Below are positions 7,561-14,760 of a stretch of DNA of 16,140 nucleotides, one piece after another. How positions within the stretch are numbered: position 1 is the first letter of the stretch; each line of letters begins with the position of its first letter. The notes under the pieces were generated by a model that was given only the letters and a program-made list of their open reading frames with translations, was not told the origin of the DNA and made no database searches. The DNA is from Halobacteriales archaeon QH_10_67_13 (lineage in GTDB: Archaea; Halobacteriota; Halobacteria; Halobacteriales; Haloarculaceae). The stretch covers positions 907-17,046 of the forward strand of contig PXQL01000002.1 of the NCBI GenBank assembly GCA_003021335.1, in the 5' to 3' direction. The position numbers were made by a program, and so were the translations under genes.

Positions 7561-8023
7561 GATCGACGGGCTCGCTGGGCGCCGCGGCGAGGGCAACGAG
7601 ATCACCGAACGAGTGGTCTCGCAGCTACTGACCGAGCTCGACCGGGCCGCCGAGCACCCCGCGCTCGTGGTAGTGGCGGCCACAAACCGCAAGGGGAGTC
7701 TCGACCCGGCGCTGTTGCGCCCCGGCCGGCTCGAACAACACATCGAAGTACCCGATCCGGACGAGCTCGCCCGTCGAGAGATTCTTGCGGTCCACACCCG
7801 CGAGACGCCGCTGGGAGAAGACGTCGACTTAGACGCGCTAGCGGCGAGCACCGAGGGACTTTCCGGCGCACAGCTCGAGGCGCTGGTCCGGGAGGCCTCG
7901 GTGCGGGCAGTCCGGGAGATCGCGACCGAGATCGACCCCGCGGCCGCGGCCGACCGCGCCGAGGACGTGACCGTCACCGCGGCACACTTCGCGGCTGCCA
8001 GGGACTCACTCGCCGAGGCGTAG
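7478..8023 (+). pseudogene. CDC48/VAT-type AAA+ ATPase, 3' part: D2 without Walker A
   Basis: The downstream piece of the same gene, in a different frame from 7478 to the TAG at 8021-8023. Homology resumes abruptly at [18 protein letters not shown], equivalent to the VGESEKAIR region that normally follows the D2 Walker A loop by about 25 residues. Walker B ([10 protein letters not shown]), the sensor (VVAATNR), the Arg-finger region (LDPALLRPGRLEQHIEVP) and the C-terminal helical lid are all present and clean. What is missing between the two pieces is the stretch with GPPGTGKT. By usual family spacing this is about 40 codons, and the observed join implies loss of roughly 122 bp, which explains the frame change. 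This cannot be a ribosomal frameshift, because coding sequence is absent. It is either a real deletion or an assembly gap. Confidence 0.85.
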
Positions 8024-8042
8024 GCAGACCCCAGGGTCACGC

Positions 8043-8049
8043 TTTTTAT
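8043..8049 (+). promoter_or_regulatory. TATA box of the aldehyde dehydrogenase gene
   Basis: TTTTTAT in the context GCTTTTTATCGC is the strongest haloarchaeal TATA-like element in this part of the window. It is centred 28 bp before the ATG at 8074 and lies in the 50-bp gap after the ATPase gene, so the dehydrogenase has its own promoter. Confidence 0.6.
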
Positions 8050-8073
8050 CGCGGCCGCGAAACCCGATGTAGG

Positions 8074-9609
8074 ATGGCACAACATACCACCAACGCGGAC
8101 CCGTACGGTCACTACATCGACGGGGAGTGGGTCTCGGGGTCCGGCGAGGACACCTTCGAGAGCACGAACCCGGCCACCGACGAGCAGCTCGCGACCTTCC
8201 ACCGGGCGACAGAGAACGACGTCGACCGAGCGGTCGACGCGGCCGCCGACGCCGCCGAGGAGTGGCGCGAGCACTCGTATATCGACCGGGCGGAGATCCT
8301 CTGGGAGGTCTACAACGAGCTGCGAGACCGTCATCAAGAGCTCGGCGAGATCGTCACGATGGAGTCCGGGAAGGAGATCAGCGAAGGCAAGGCCGACGTC
8401 ACCGAGGCCTGGCACATGGTCGAGTGGGCCGCCGGCAACGCCCGTCACCCCCACGGCGACGTGGTTCCCTCGGAGATCGCAAGCAAGGACTCGTACATGC
8501 GGCGCTCGCCGCGGGGGGTCGTCGGCTGTGTCACACCCTGGAACTTCCCGGTCGCGATCCCGTTCTGGCACATGGCGGTCACGCTCGTCGAGGGCAACAC
8601 AGTCGTCTGGAAGCCAGCAGAGCAGACGCCCTGGTGTGGCCAGGTCGTCGCGGAGATGCTCGCCGACGCCGGCGTTCCCGACGGCGTGTTCAACCTCGTG
8701 CAGGGATTCGGCGACGCCGGCGCCGCGATCGTCGACGACGACCGGGTCGACACGATCCTGTTTACCGGTTCGGCCGAGGTCGGCCACCAGATCGCTGACC
8801 AGATCGGCGGCGAGCCCGGCCGCGAGGCCGCCCTGGAGATGGGCGGAAAAAACAGCGTCATCGTCACCGAGGAGGCCGACCTCGATGTCGCCCTGCACTC
8901 GGCGGTGATGTCCTCGTTCAAGACGACCGGCCAGCGGTGTGTCTCGAGCGAGCGGCTGATCGTCCACACTAACGTCTACGAGGAGTTCAAAAACCAGTTC
9001 GTCGAGCTCGCCGAGAGCGTCGCGGTCGGCGATCCGCTCGAGGAGAACACGTTCATGGGGCCGGCCATCGACGAGCGGCAGGTCGAGAAGTTCCGCCGGT
9101 ACAACGACCTCGCCCGGACCGAGGGGGCGAACGTCTTGGTCGACCGTGCGGAGCTGCCCCCCGAGGAGATCCCCGACGGCCATGAAGAGGGCAGCTGGGT
9201 CGGACCGTTCGTCTACGAGATCGGCTACGATCCGGACCTGCGGTGCATCCGCGAGGAAGTGTTCGGCCCCCACGTGGCGCTTATCGAGTACGAGGGCGGG
9301 GTCGATCGGGCGATCGAGATCCACAACGATGTGCCCTACGGACTGGCTGGCACGATCATCTCCGAGGACTACCGCCAGCTCAACCAGTACCGCGACTACG
9401 GGGAAGTGGGACTTGCTTACGCCAACCTGCCTTGCATCGGCGCCGAGGTCCAGCTGCCCTTCGGCGGGGGGAAAAAGTCCGGCAAGGGGCCGGCGAGCGC
9501 CCGCGAGGTGATCGAGGCGGTCACCGAGCGCACCGCCTGGACGGTCAACAACTCATCCGACATCGAGATGGCCCAGGGGCTCTCTGCCGACATCAAAACC
9601 GAGGACTAA
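8074..9609 (+). CDS. NAD(P)-dependent aldehyde dehydrogenase family protein
   Basis: A complete 511-residue aldehyde dehydrogenase, oxidising an aldehyde to its carboxylate. The catalytic set is present: Asn157 in TPWNFP, Lys180 in VVWKPAEQT for cofactor binding, the Rossmann segment ILFTGSAEVG, Glu255 in ALEMGGKN, the nucleophile Cys289 in TTGQRCVSSERL, and EEVFGPHVAL plus LPFGGGKKSG further on. The GQRC context resembles the ALDH7 and semialdehyde groups rather than 1-pyrroline-5-carboxylate dehydrogenases, but the sequence alone does not fix the substrate. The gene is monocistronic by layout, with its own promoter and a convergent permease gene 52 bp beyond its stop. No neighbouring catabolic enzyme hints at a pathway. 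Family assignment is secure; the substrate is unknown. Confidence 0.93.
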   Translation: MAQHTTNADPYGHYIDGEWVSGSGEDTFESTNPATDEQLATFHRATENDVDRAVDAAADAAEEWREHSYIDRAEILWEVYNELRDRHQELGEIVTMESGKEISEGKADVTEAWHMVEWAAGNARHPHGDVVPSEIASKDSYMRRSPRGVVGCVTPWNFPVAIPFWHMAVTLVEGNTVVWKPAEQTPWCGQVVAEMLADAGVPDGVFNLVQGFGDAGAAIVDDDRVDTILFTGSAEVGHQIADQIGGEPGREAALEMGGKNSVIVTEEADLDVALHSAVMSSFKTTGQRCVSSERLIVHTNVYEEFKNQFVELAESVAVGDPLEENTFMGPAIDERQVEKFRRYNDLARTEGANVLVDRAELPPEEIPDGHEEGSWVGPFVYEIGYDPDLRCIREEVFGPHVALIEYEGGVDRAIEIHNDVPYGLAGTIISEDYRQLNQYRDYGEVGLAYANLPCIGAEVQLPFGGGKKSGKGPASAREVIEAVTERTAWTVNNSSDIEMAQGLSADIKTED

Positions 9610-9661
9610 CGACGACTCCGGAGCCGCTCGGACGAGTCCGCCCGCGGTCGGTCAGGGTAGT

Positions 9662-10642
9662 TCACCTCTTTCCCCCGATCCGCGCGTCGAGCGTGCTCGC
9701 GGCGAGGTCCTGTGCGATGCTCGCGAGGATCGCGATCATCGAAAAGACCATCGTCAGCACCATCACCAGCTCGATCTCGCGGCCCAGGATCCCCCGGTAG
9801 GTGAGCAGTCCGATCCCCGGAATCTCGAAGACGACCTCGACGACGAACACCGTCACGAGCAGGATGCTCAGCAGTTCCGTGACAAACAGCGTCACCAGCG
9901 AGAGGGCGTCGGCCCGGAGCACGTGGCGGGCGACCCGGCGCTTGCCGGCGCCTTTTGCCCGGGCGAATTTCACGAACTGCTCTTTGAGCGACACGCGGCT
10001 CTCGGCGCGGCTGTACCGGAAATACCCCGCGAGCAGGTGTGAGGCGAGCACGACCGCCGGCAGGCTCAGCCAGAGGAGATTCGACGCGGTGAACCCGGCC
10101 CCGATCTCGTAGCTCTCGGGGAACCAGCCGGGTTCCGCGTCCTGGAGTGTAAAGAAGATCACGCCGGCGATAAAGAAGTTCGGCAGTCCGAAAACGAGGT
10201 AGAAACTCCCCGCGAACAGCCGGGAGCTCGCCGCGGTGGGGTTTCGAGCGGCGCGGTAGCCCGTCACGAGCGCTAACGCGAAGGCACACGCGGTCGCCGG
10301 AACCGCGTACGTGAGCGTCACCGAGAGCCCATCGAGGACGGCCGTCAGGTTCGACACCGGCCCTTCCGAGGAGCCGACCAGCCGCGCCGCGACGCTCGAC
10401 TGCCCCCACTCGAGGGTGAGAAAGGCTTCGAGCCAGGCGACGTACTGCTCGGATAGCGGCGGCGACTCTGGCAGGTCAGCGTCCCGGCCCTGCAGGCTGC
10501 GCGCCCACTGGAGCGCGATACGATCCCGGTCGGGGCTGAGCACGACCAGCGCGAAAATCGCCGTCGCCGCGACGTACACCGCGGCGACCGCCCACGCCAG
10601 ACGGCCCAGTGCGCGCATTACGACCGACCGTGGTATGGACAC
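9662..10642 (-). CDS. ABC transporter permease, DppB/OppB family
   Basis: An inner-membrane permease of the dipeptide/oligopeptide/nickel ABC importer family, 326 residues. Hydrophobic segments fall at about 13-34, 103-128, 143-166, 186-207, 248-270 and 291-313, the six-helix DppB plan with a large external loop after the first. The cytoplasmic ATPase-docking loop is SLKEQFVKFARAKGAGKRRV near 218-237, and FEIPGIGLL near 272-280 is a family hallmark. GTG at 10642 is chosen because a clear TATA box lies 26 bp upstream; ATG at 10618 would drop eight residues. Its usual partner, DppC, is encoded divergently rather than in the same operon. No substrate-binding protein or ATPase gene is in the window, so the cargo cannot be predicted. 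Confidence 0.92.
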   Translation of the reverse strand: MSIPRSVVMRALGRLAWAVAAVYVAATAIFALVVLSPDRDRIALQWARSLQGRDADLPESPPLSEQYVAWLEAFLTLEWGQSSVAARLVGSSEGPVSNLTAVLDGLSVTLTYAVPATACAFALALVTGYRAARNPTAASSRLFAGSFYLVFGLPNFFIAGVIFFTLQDAEPGWFPESYEIGAGFTASNLLWLSLPAVVLASHLLAGYFRYSRAESRVSLKEQFVKFARAKGAGKRRVARHVLRADALSLVTLFVTELLSILLVTVFVVEVVFEIPGIGLLTYRGILGREIELVMVLTMVFSMIAILASIAQDLAASTLDARIGGKR

Positions 10643-10664
10643 GTCATTTCGACGAGAGTGAACG

Positions 10665-10672
10665 TATAAAAT
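10665..10672 (-). promoter_or_regulatory. TATA box of the DppB-type permease gene
   Basis: The minus strand reads ATTTTATA, a near-ideal archaeal TATA element, centred 26 bp before the GTG at 10642. This spacing decides the GTG start over the ATG at 10618 and predicts a leaderless mRNA. Confidence 0.6.
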
Positions 10673-10710
10673 TCTTGTTCCGAGTGCGCGGCGATGAACC
10701 GGGGCCGTGG

Positions 10711-10717
10711 TTTTTTA
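10711..10717 (+). promoter_or_regulatory. Putative TATA box of the DppC-type permease gene
   Basis: TTTTTTA, centred about 35 bp before the ATG at 10749, would place transcription start near 10740 with a leader of under ten bases. It shares the 106-bp spacer with the opposite-facing DppB promoter. Confidence 0.45.
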
Positions 10718-10748
10718 CTGACAGGGGGGCTCGGGAACGGTATCTCGA

Positions 10749-11927
10749 ATGCCCGAGATCACCCGAGTCAGCGACGACCAGTTCGGGATTTCCGCGTGGC
10801 AACGAGTCAGGGCGGCGGTTCGACCGACGATCGTGCTCGCGCTCTTTGTCGCGTTGCTCGCCGGCTTCGTCACCTCCTACAGGCCGAACCGCCCCGACGG
10901 CGGGACCGTCTCGGTGCTCGGCTCCGAGATCGTGGTGCTCGACTGGCTCACCCTGTGTGCGGGCCTCGCTGCCGTCGTCGCGGTGGGTCCCGCCGCCGTC
11001 CGTCGGCGCCACGGTATCGCGGTCGTCGCGCGGCGGCTCGTTGCCGATCGGGTCGTCGGGGGCGCCGTCGCCGTGTTACTCGGGGTGGTTCTTTTGGGCG
11101 CGCTCGGACCGCTGACGGTCGCGCGAAACGCGTTCAACCCGGCCGTGCAGTTCAATCCCCCGTTCGGCGCCTCCGTCCCGAACTACATTCCCAACGGGTG
11201 TTCCGGCACCGTCGTTGACGGGTCCTGTCGCGGCGGGACCGAGTTTCCCCTCGGGACCGACGGCTCGGGGGGTGACGTCTTCGGCGCCGTCGTCCACGGG
11301 CTCAGAACCAGCCTCCAGGTCGGCGTCTCGGCGGCGATCATCGCCGGCGGGATCGGCACCGTCGTCGGGCTCCTCTCCGGGACGGTCGGCGGCCGGGTCG
11401 ACGCCGCGCTGATGCGGTACGTTGACCTACAGATGGCGATTCCGTCCTTTTTCGTGTACGTGCTGTTGACCCTGATCCTCAACACGCCCGGGGACCTGGC
11501 GCTGATCGTCGTTGTCTTTGGCCTGTCGAGCTGGGGTGGGCTCGCGAAGCTCGTTCGAAGCGAAGTTCTGCAGGTCAGAGAGCAGCTGTACGTGCGGTCC
11601 GCCCGGGCCGCCGGCGGATCGCCGCTGTATCGCCTCCGACAACACGTGCTACCGAACGTCTCGACGGGGATACTCGTCCCGCTCACGACGCTCGTTCCGT
11701 TGTACGTCCTGTACGAGGCCGCGCTCTCCTTTCTCGACCTGGGCGCGTCGGCAAACGAGCGCGTCTCCCTGGGCGCCGAGATCGCCCAGGGCTTTGGCGG
11801 CGCGTACGCCTGGTGGGAGACGTGGTGGGTCACCGTGTTCCCGGCGCTCGCAGTGACCGCACTCACCGTCTCGCTGCTTCTCGTCGGCGATCGGGTGGGA
11901 GACCTGCTCGACCCTCGGACGCGGTAA
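10749..11927 (+). CDS. ABC transporter permease, DppC/OppC family
   Basis: The second permease type of a peptide/nickel ABC importer, 392 residues. The family signature FPLGTDGSGGDVFGAVVHGLR at about 166-186 corresponds to the usual PLGTDxxGRDV motif, with Gly in place of the Arg. The ATPase-docking loop is EQLYVRSARAAGGSPLYRLR, followed by the conserved HVLPN. It is longer than a typical DppC because of two additional N-terminal hydrophobic stretches (about 28-45 and 63-82) and a Cys-containing external loop (NGCSGTVVDGSC at about 149-160). The two cysteines flank a short insertion and could form a disulfide outside the cell, which is inference. It pairs with the divergent DppB-type gene. 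No ATPase or binding protein gene is adjacent. Confidence 0.92.
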   Translation: MPEITRVSDDQFGISAWQRVRAAVRPTIVLALFVALLAGFVTSYRPNRPDGGTVSVLGSEIVVLDWLTLCAGLAAVVAVGPAAVRRRHGIAVVARRLVADRVVGGAVAVLLGVVLLGALGPLTVARNAFNPAVQFNPPFGASVPNYIPNGCSGTVVDGSCRGGTEFPLGTDGSGGDVFGAVVHGLRTSLQVGVSAAIIAGGIGTVVGLLSGTVGGRVDAALMRYVDLQMAIPSFFVYVLLTLILNTPGDLALIVVVFGLSSWGGLAKLVRSEVLQVREQLYVRSARAAGGSPLYRLRQHVLPNVSTGILVPLTTLVPLYVLYEAALSFLDLGASANERVSLGAEIAQGFGGAYAWWETWWVTVFPALAVTALTVSLLLVGDRVGDLLDPRTR

Positions 11928-11960
11928 CTGGCGTCTCTGCCCGCTGCGGTCGGCGACGCG

Positions 11961-12671
11961 TCAGTCGTTCTCGGGGGTCGAGATCCCTTCGACCCCATCG
12001 AGATCCGCCAGATCGCCGTTCGAGTCGATATCGAGTTGATCGAGAATCTCTTCGATGTCGTCGAGCCCGAGCATCTCGCGGGTCTCTTTGTCGAACTCTA
12101 GGCCCTCCAAGACGTGGCCGTTTGCCTTGGAATCGCTGCCCTGGAGGTGTTTGCCGTACCGGCTGACTAACGAAGTGAGCTCCTGGGGCATCACGAAGGT
12201 GTTGGATTCACCCTGACCAATCTCTTCGAGGGTTTCCATGCCGCGTTCGATCACGGCCCGTTCGCCCATCGACTCGGCGGATTTCGCCCGCAATACCGTC
12301 GAGATTGCATCTCCTTGCGCCTCGAGGATCTGACTTTGCTTCTCTCCCTGCGCGCGGATGACGTTCGACTGCTTGTCTCCCTGTGCTTCCTCGATCGAAC
12401 TGCGCCGTTCGCCCTGGGCCTCCAGGATCATCGCACGGCGCCGACGCTCGGCGCCGGTTTGTTGTTCCATTGCCTGTTTGACCTCGCGGCTCGGAGTTAC
12501 CTCCCGAACCTCGACCGATTCGACGCGGATTCCCCACTCGTCGGTCGGCTCGTCGAGTTCCTTGCGGATTCGGCCGTTGATTTCGGCCCGCTTCGAGAGC
12601 GTGTCGTCGAGTTCCATGTCTCCGAGTACCGGCCGCAGGGTCGTCTGAGCCAGGTTCGAGACCGCTCGTTT
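11961..12671 (-). pseudogene. SPFH/stomatin-prohibitin family protein, 3' part (frame-broken)
   Basis: The downstream piece of the SPFH gene, resuming homology at KRAVSNLAQTTLRPVLGD and running 236 residues to the TGA at 11961-11963. It contains the rest of the SPFH domain (IRKELDEPTDEWGIRVESVE), then a long Ala/Glu/Gln/Arg coiled coil with EAQGERRS, EAQGDKQS, RAQGEKQS and EAQGD units about ten residues apart. After this come an oligomerisation segment (TFVMPQELTSLVSRYGKHL) and an acidic tail rich in Asp and Leu. The first ATG available in this frame is at 12617, so on its own it would be a 218-residue soluble fragment without the membrane anchor. Together with the 5' part it would make about 350 residues, the expected family size. 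No nfeD partner is nearby. Confidence 0.83.
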
Positions 12672-12673
12672 GT

Positions 12674-12973
12674 GTAGACGACGGCGTCTGCGGTCACCGG
12701 CGAGTTATCGCGGGTGATCGCCTCCTGCTGGGGCACGTCGATCGTCTGGGTCCGCATGTCGAAGGCGTATGTCTTCGATACGAACGGCGGCACGATCGTG
12801 AGCCCGGGCTGGAGCAGCCGACGGTACTTGCCAAAGATCGTGAGCGCACGGCGCTCGTATGCCTTAACCAGCACCACCGACTGCCAGACTGCGACGATGA
12901 CGATCCCGAGCACGACCGCCCCGACGGCGGCCCAAGCGAACGATCCGGTCTGCGAGACGCCGACAAAGCTCAT
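12674..12973 (-). pseudogene. SPFH/stomatin-prohibitin family protein, 5' part (frame-broken)
   Basis: The N-terminal piece of a broken SPFH-domain gene; these proteins form membrane-anchored oligomeric rings tied to membrane quality control. From the ATG at 12973, 100 clean residues are readable. A membrane helix spans about 13-36, followed by the start of the SPFH domain with AYERRALTIFGKY, LQPGLTIVPPF and TQTIDVPQQEAITRDN. The stretch ends at SPVTADAVVY. After Tyr100 the frame turns into Arg/Ser/Thr-rich, non-homologous sequence, while the rest of the domain continues in another frame from 12671. By usual family spacing about 16 residues (about 46 bp) are absent at the join. A TATA-like GGAAATGT region (12996-13003) precedes it. 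Confidence 0.83.
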
Positions 12974-12995
12974 ATGATTGCTCGGGGACCGACGC

Positions 12996-13003
12996 GGAAA
13001 TGT
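12996..13003 (-). promoter_or_regulatory. Putative TATA box of the SPFH gene
   Basis: The minus strand reads ACATTTCC, centred about 26 bp before the ATG at 12973. It is a modest match whose main support is its spacing. Confidence 0.35.
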
Positions 13004-13107
13004 CTGTGGGAACGCAGAAAGCGGCGGGCGAGGAGGCGGGCCGGCCGGGGTACCGGTTGTGGCGTGAAAAGCGCCTCACCGGCAAAATCAGTTTGTGTCG
13101 TGGCGCG

Positions 13108-13113
13108 TTTAAA
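13108..13113. promoter_or_regulatory. Orphan TATA-like element in the gap before the SPFH gene
   Basis: TTTAAA in the context GCGTTTAAATCCC stands out in the 180-bp gap 12974-13153. No start codon of a convincing gene lies at the leaderless distance on either strand. It might drive a non-coding or antisense transcript, or a longer leader to the SPFH gene. Near it, at about 13061-13075, a GGCG/CGCC hairpin encloses an A-rich loop. I see nothing else in this gap. Confidence 0.25.
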
Positions 13114-13153
13114 TCCCTCGACACGCTCAGCACCGAGAGCGCCCGACGGCCGG

Positions 13154-13378
13154 TCAGCTCCGGGTGACCCGCCAGGTCGTCGACCGAGCCCGGCCCCACT
13201 TTTCGATCTCAACGTCGTCGGAGGCCTCGTCGAGCTTGGGGAGACGCGCCCCGACCTGCTTCGAGGAGAGCCCGAGCTGGCTCGCGATGTTTTTCGCGCG
13301 GAAGTAACTCTCACCGCGGGCGACCCTGTCTCTCAGATACTCGAGGATCCGCCGGTCTTCCTCGCTGAGGTCGCTCAT
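13154..13378 (-). CDS. DUF7123 family winged-helix-like protein
   Basis: A 74-residue haloarchaeal protein with a compact helix-turn-helix pattern. SEEDRRILEYLRDR forms a first helix, and FRAKNIASQLGLSSKQVGARLPKL forms the recognition helices. EIEKWGRARSTTWRVTR forms the closing wing and is the most characteristic part of what I recall as DUF7123. It is probably DNA-binding, although no target is known. The ATG at 13378 is preferred because a TATA-like GTTATA is centred about 27 bp upstream; a TTG two codons earlier is possible. It follows the small membrane-protein gene on the same strand after 32 bp and appears to have its own promoter in that space. Confidence 0.75.
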   Translation of the reverse strand: MSDLSEEDRRILEYLRDRVARGESYFRAKNIASQLGLSSKQVGARLPKLDEASDDVEIEKWGRARSTTWRVTRS

Positions 13379-13402
13379 TACCAACAGTTAGGGATCGATC
13401 CG

Positions 13403-13408
13403 TATAAC
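13403..13408 (-). promoter_or_regulatory. Putative TATA box of the DUF7123 gene
   Basis: GTTATA on the minus strand is centred about 27 bp before the ATG at 13378. It sits immediately after the stop codon of the upstream small membrane-protein gene. Confidence 0.5.
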
Positions 13409-13410
13409 AG

Positions 13411-13647
13411 TTATCGAGCCGCCCGCGACCGGCTCACTGCGCGTGTGTGTATCACGACGAGCGCGAGCCCGCTCGCCAGAAGTGAAACGGCGAGGCCAAC
13501 CCCGGAAGTGAGTTGGAGCGTCTCGCCGCCCTCGTCGATCGCGAGTGCCCCCGTCACGGCTGTGACGACCGCCGCCACCGCCACGAGCCCCGCGAGCATC
13601 GCGAGGCCGAGTCCGGCGTCGGTGCCGGCCCCCGTATCGCGTGCCAT
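13411..13647 (-). CDS. Small two-helix membrane protein, unassigned
   Basis: A 78-residue protein with two hydrophobic helices, at about residues 13-36 (LGLAMLAGLVAVAAVVTAV) and 48-68 (SGVGLAVSLLASGLALVVI). They are joined by a short acidic loop (DEGGETLQ) and followed by a basic tail (RAVSRSRAAR). The positive tail suggests that both ends face the cytoplasm. Codon use matches the surrounding genes, and the frame fits neatly between neighbours, which supports a real gene. Small proteins like this are common in haloarchaea. I do not recognise a named family with confidence and assign no function. Confidence 0.65.
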   Translation of the reverse strand: MARDTGAGTDAGLGLAMLAGLVAVAAVVTAVTGALAIDEGGETLQLTSGVGLAVSLLASGLALVVIHTRAVSRSRAAR

Positions 13648-13684
13648 ACCGGGACGTTGCCGGCGGCGCAGTTAGCTGTCCGGA

Positions 13685-14704
13685 TCAGCTGATCGTGATG
13701 TGCTCCGAGTCTTGATCGAGGGCTAAGTTCGTCGCGATCTCTGCGTTGCGGACGGCGTACTGTGCGGTTTCGTCGAGCCCGACGAGTACGCTCCGGACGC
13801 GCAACAGCGTCTCGTTGTCCATCTCGGGGAGCCCAGCCAGGATGTCGCGCCCGCGGGACTCGATGCCGGTGAACCGCTCGCGAACCCCCGCCGCGGTATC
13901 GTGATTGCGCGTGACCGCCGCCGTCACCGCCAGCTCGCTCATCTCGTCGACCCGGTCGGTGTAGGTCCTGATCTGGCCGATCGTCTCTTCGTCGATGCCC
14001 AGACTGTTGCTCTCGGCGGCGACCTCGGCGATGTCCTCTGCGTCGTCCGCGATCAGTTCGAGGTTTTTCGCGATCGAGCGGTAGCCAAGCAGCGGGAACC
14101 CGTCCTCGAGTCCGACCGACTGTGCAAGCGTCGGGTTCCGGTAGGCGGTGAAGATGAGCCGCAACAACAGCATGAAGATCTTGTTGGCCTGGCGCTCCCG
14201 GTTGAGCGCCCGGTCGGCGAGGTTGGTGTTCGCCGTCGCGATCGCCTCGACCGCCTCCGCGCGCATCGTTGAGCCGGTTGATTCGAGCCGCTCGAGCAGG
14301 TTATCGAGGGTGAAATCCGCTGGGTCGACCGAACACCTGATCGCGATGCTCGTCGGCGTCTCCTCGATTACTCCGAGTCCCATCAGCCGTGTCTGTGCGT
14401 CGTAGACGGCGTTTATCTGCTCGCTCGTGAGCGGCTCGCTCGCCTCGATGTGTATGATCCGCCGTCCGAGGACGTACTGCGCAACGATAGCTCGCTCGAG
14501 TGCCGGCACGTCGAACCCATCCGCGTCGATCATGGCCTCGCTGTCTTCCGTCCGGACCGACTCGGGAACCACGGTTAGCGTCCCCGGCCCGTGACGCAGC
14601 GACACCTCGTCGCCCTTCTCGACGCCGTACTCGTCTGCCCACTTTGCTGGTAGAGTCATCGCGAGCGTCGAGGGCCCGAGCTGTTGGACCTTTCGCGTAT
14701 CCAT
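13685..14704 (-). CDS. AbrB-PhoU fusion protein, phosphate-signalling PhoU family
   Basis: A 339-residue archaeal PhoU-family protein with an N-terminal AbrB/SpoVT DNA-binding domain (about 1-48: VQQLGPSTLAMTLPAKWADEYG, then KGDEVSLRHG and TLTVVP). PhoU-like helical bundles follow, at about 115 onward and 200-320, with typical segments such as ALNRERQANKIFMLLLRLIF, IAKNLELIADDAEDIAEVA and VRNAEIATN. Such fusions are thought to act as phosphate- or ion-linked transcription regulators. No pst transporter is adjacent. The neighbour is a damaged TrkA-N/K+ channel-type gene transcribed divergently, and PhoU-like proteins are often found beside ion transporters. The ATG at 14704 begins the conserved MDTRKVQQLG. 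An upstream extension of the frame to 14899 is not conserved. Confidence 0.9.
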   Translation of the reverse strand: MDTRKVQQLGPSTLAMTLPAKWADEYGVEKGDEVSLRHGPGTLTVVPESVRTEDSEAMIDADGFDVPALERAIVAQYVLGRRIIHIEASEPLTSEQINAVYDAQTRLMGLGVIEETPTSIAIRCSVDPADFTLDNLLERLESTGSTMRAEAVEAIATANTNLADRALNRERQANKIFMLLLRLIFTAYRNPTLAQSVGLEDGFPLLGYRSIAKNLELIADDAEDIAEVAAESNSLGIDEETIGQIRTYTDRVDEMSELAVTAAVTRNHDTAAGVRERFTGIESRGRDILAGLPEMDNETLLRVRSVLVGLDETAQYAVRNAEIATNLALDQDSEHITIS

Positions 14705-14760
14705 ATTTGGGGGTAGAACGGCCGCATACCTTAGTGTTATCCATACGTCCTTTAGGCTTG
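14705..14760. promoter_or_regulatory. Divergent promoter region of the AbrB-PhoU and TrkA-N genes
   Basis: This 56-bp spacer is A/T-rich for the window. On the minus strand TAAGGTATG (14725-14733) is centred about 26 bp before the AbrB-PhoU ATG. On the plus strand TTAGTGTTAT (14731-14740) is centred about 26 bp before the GTG at 14761. The two elements abut, so transcription in the two directions may compete. An AbrB-type regulator encoded here could act on both, which is inference. Confidence 0.4.

Noticed and set aside
7132..9324. A 730-codon minus-strand open frame across the ATPase and aldehyde dehydrogenase genes
   Set aside because: It is the mirror of strong codon bias in two well-supported plus-strand genes; the translation is low-complexity with no domain.
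12320..12460. Tandem DNA repeat in the SPFH gene
   Set aside because: The repeated EAQGE/RAQGE units are the normal heptad-like coiled coil of the family, with divergent codons rather than a true DNA repeat.
12664..12680. Single-base sequencing error explaining the SPFH frame change
   Set aside because: Adding or removing one base joins the frames but still leaves the conserved segment between DAVVY and KRAVSN missing.
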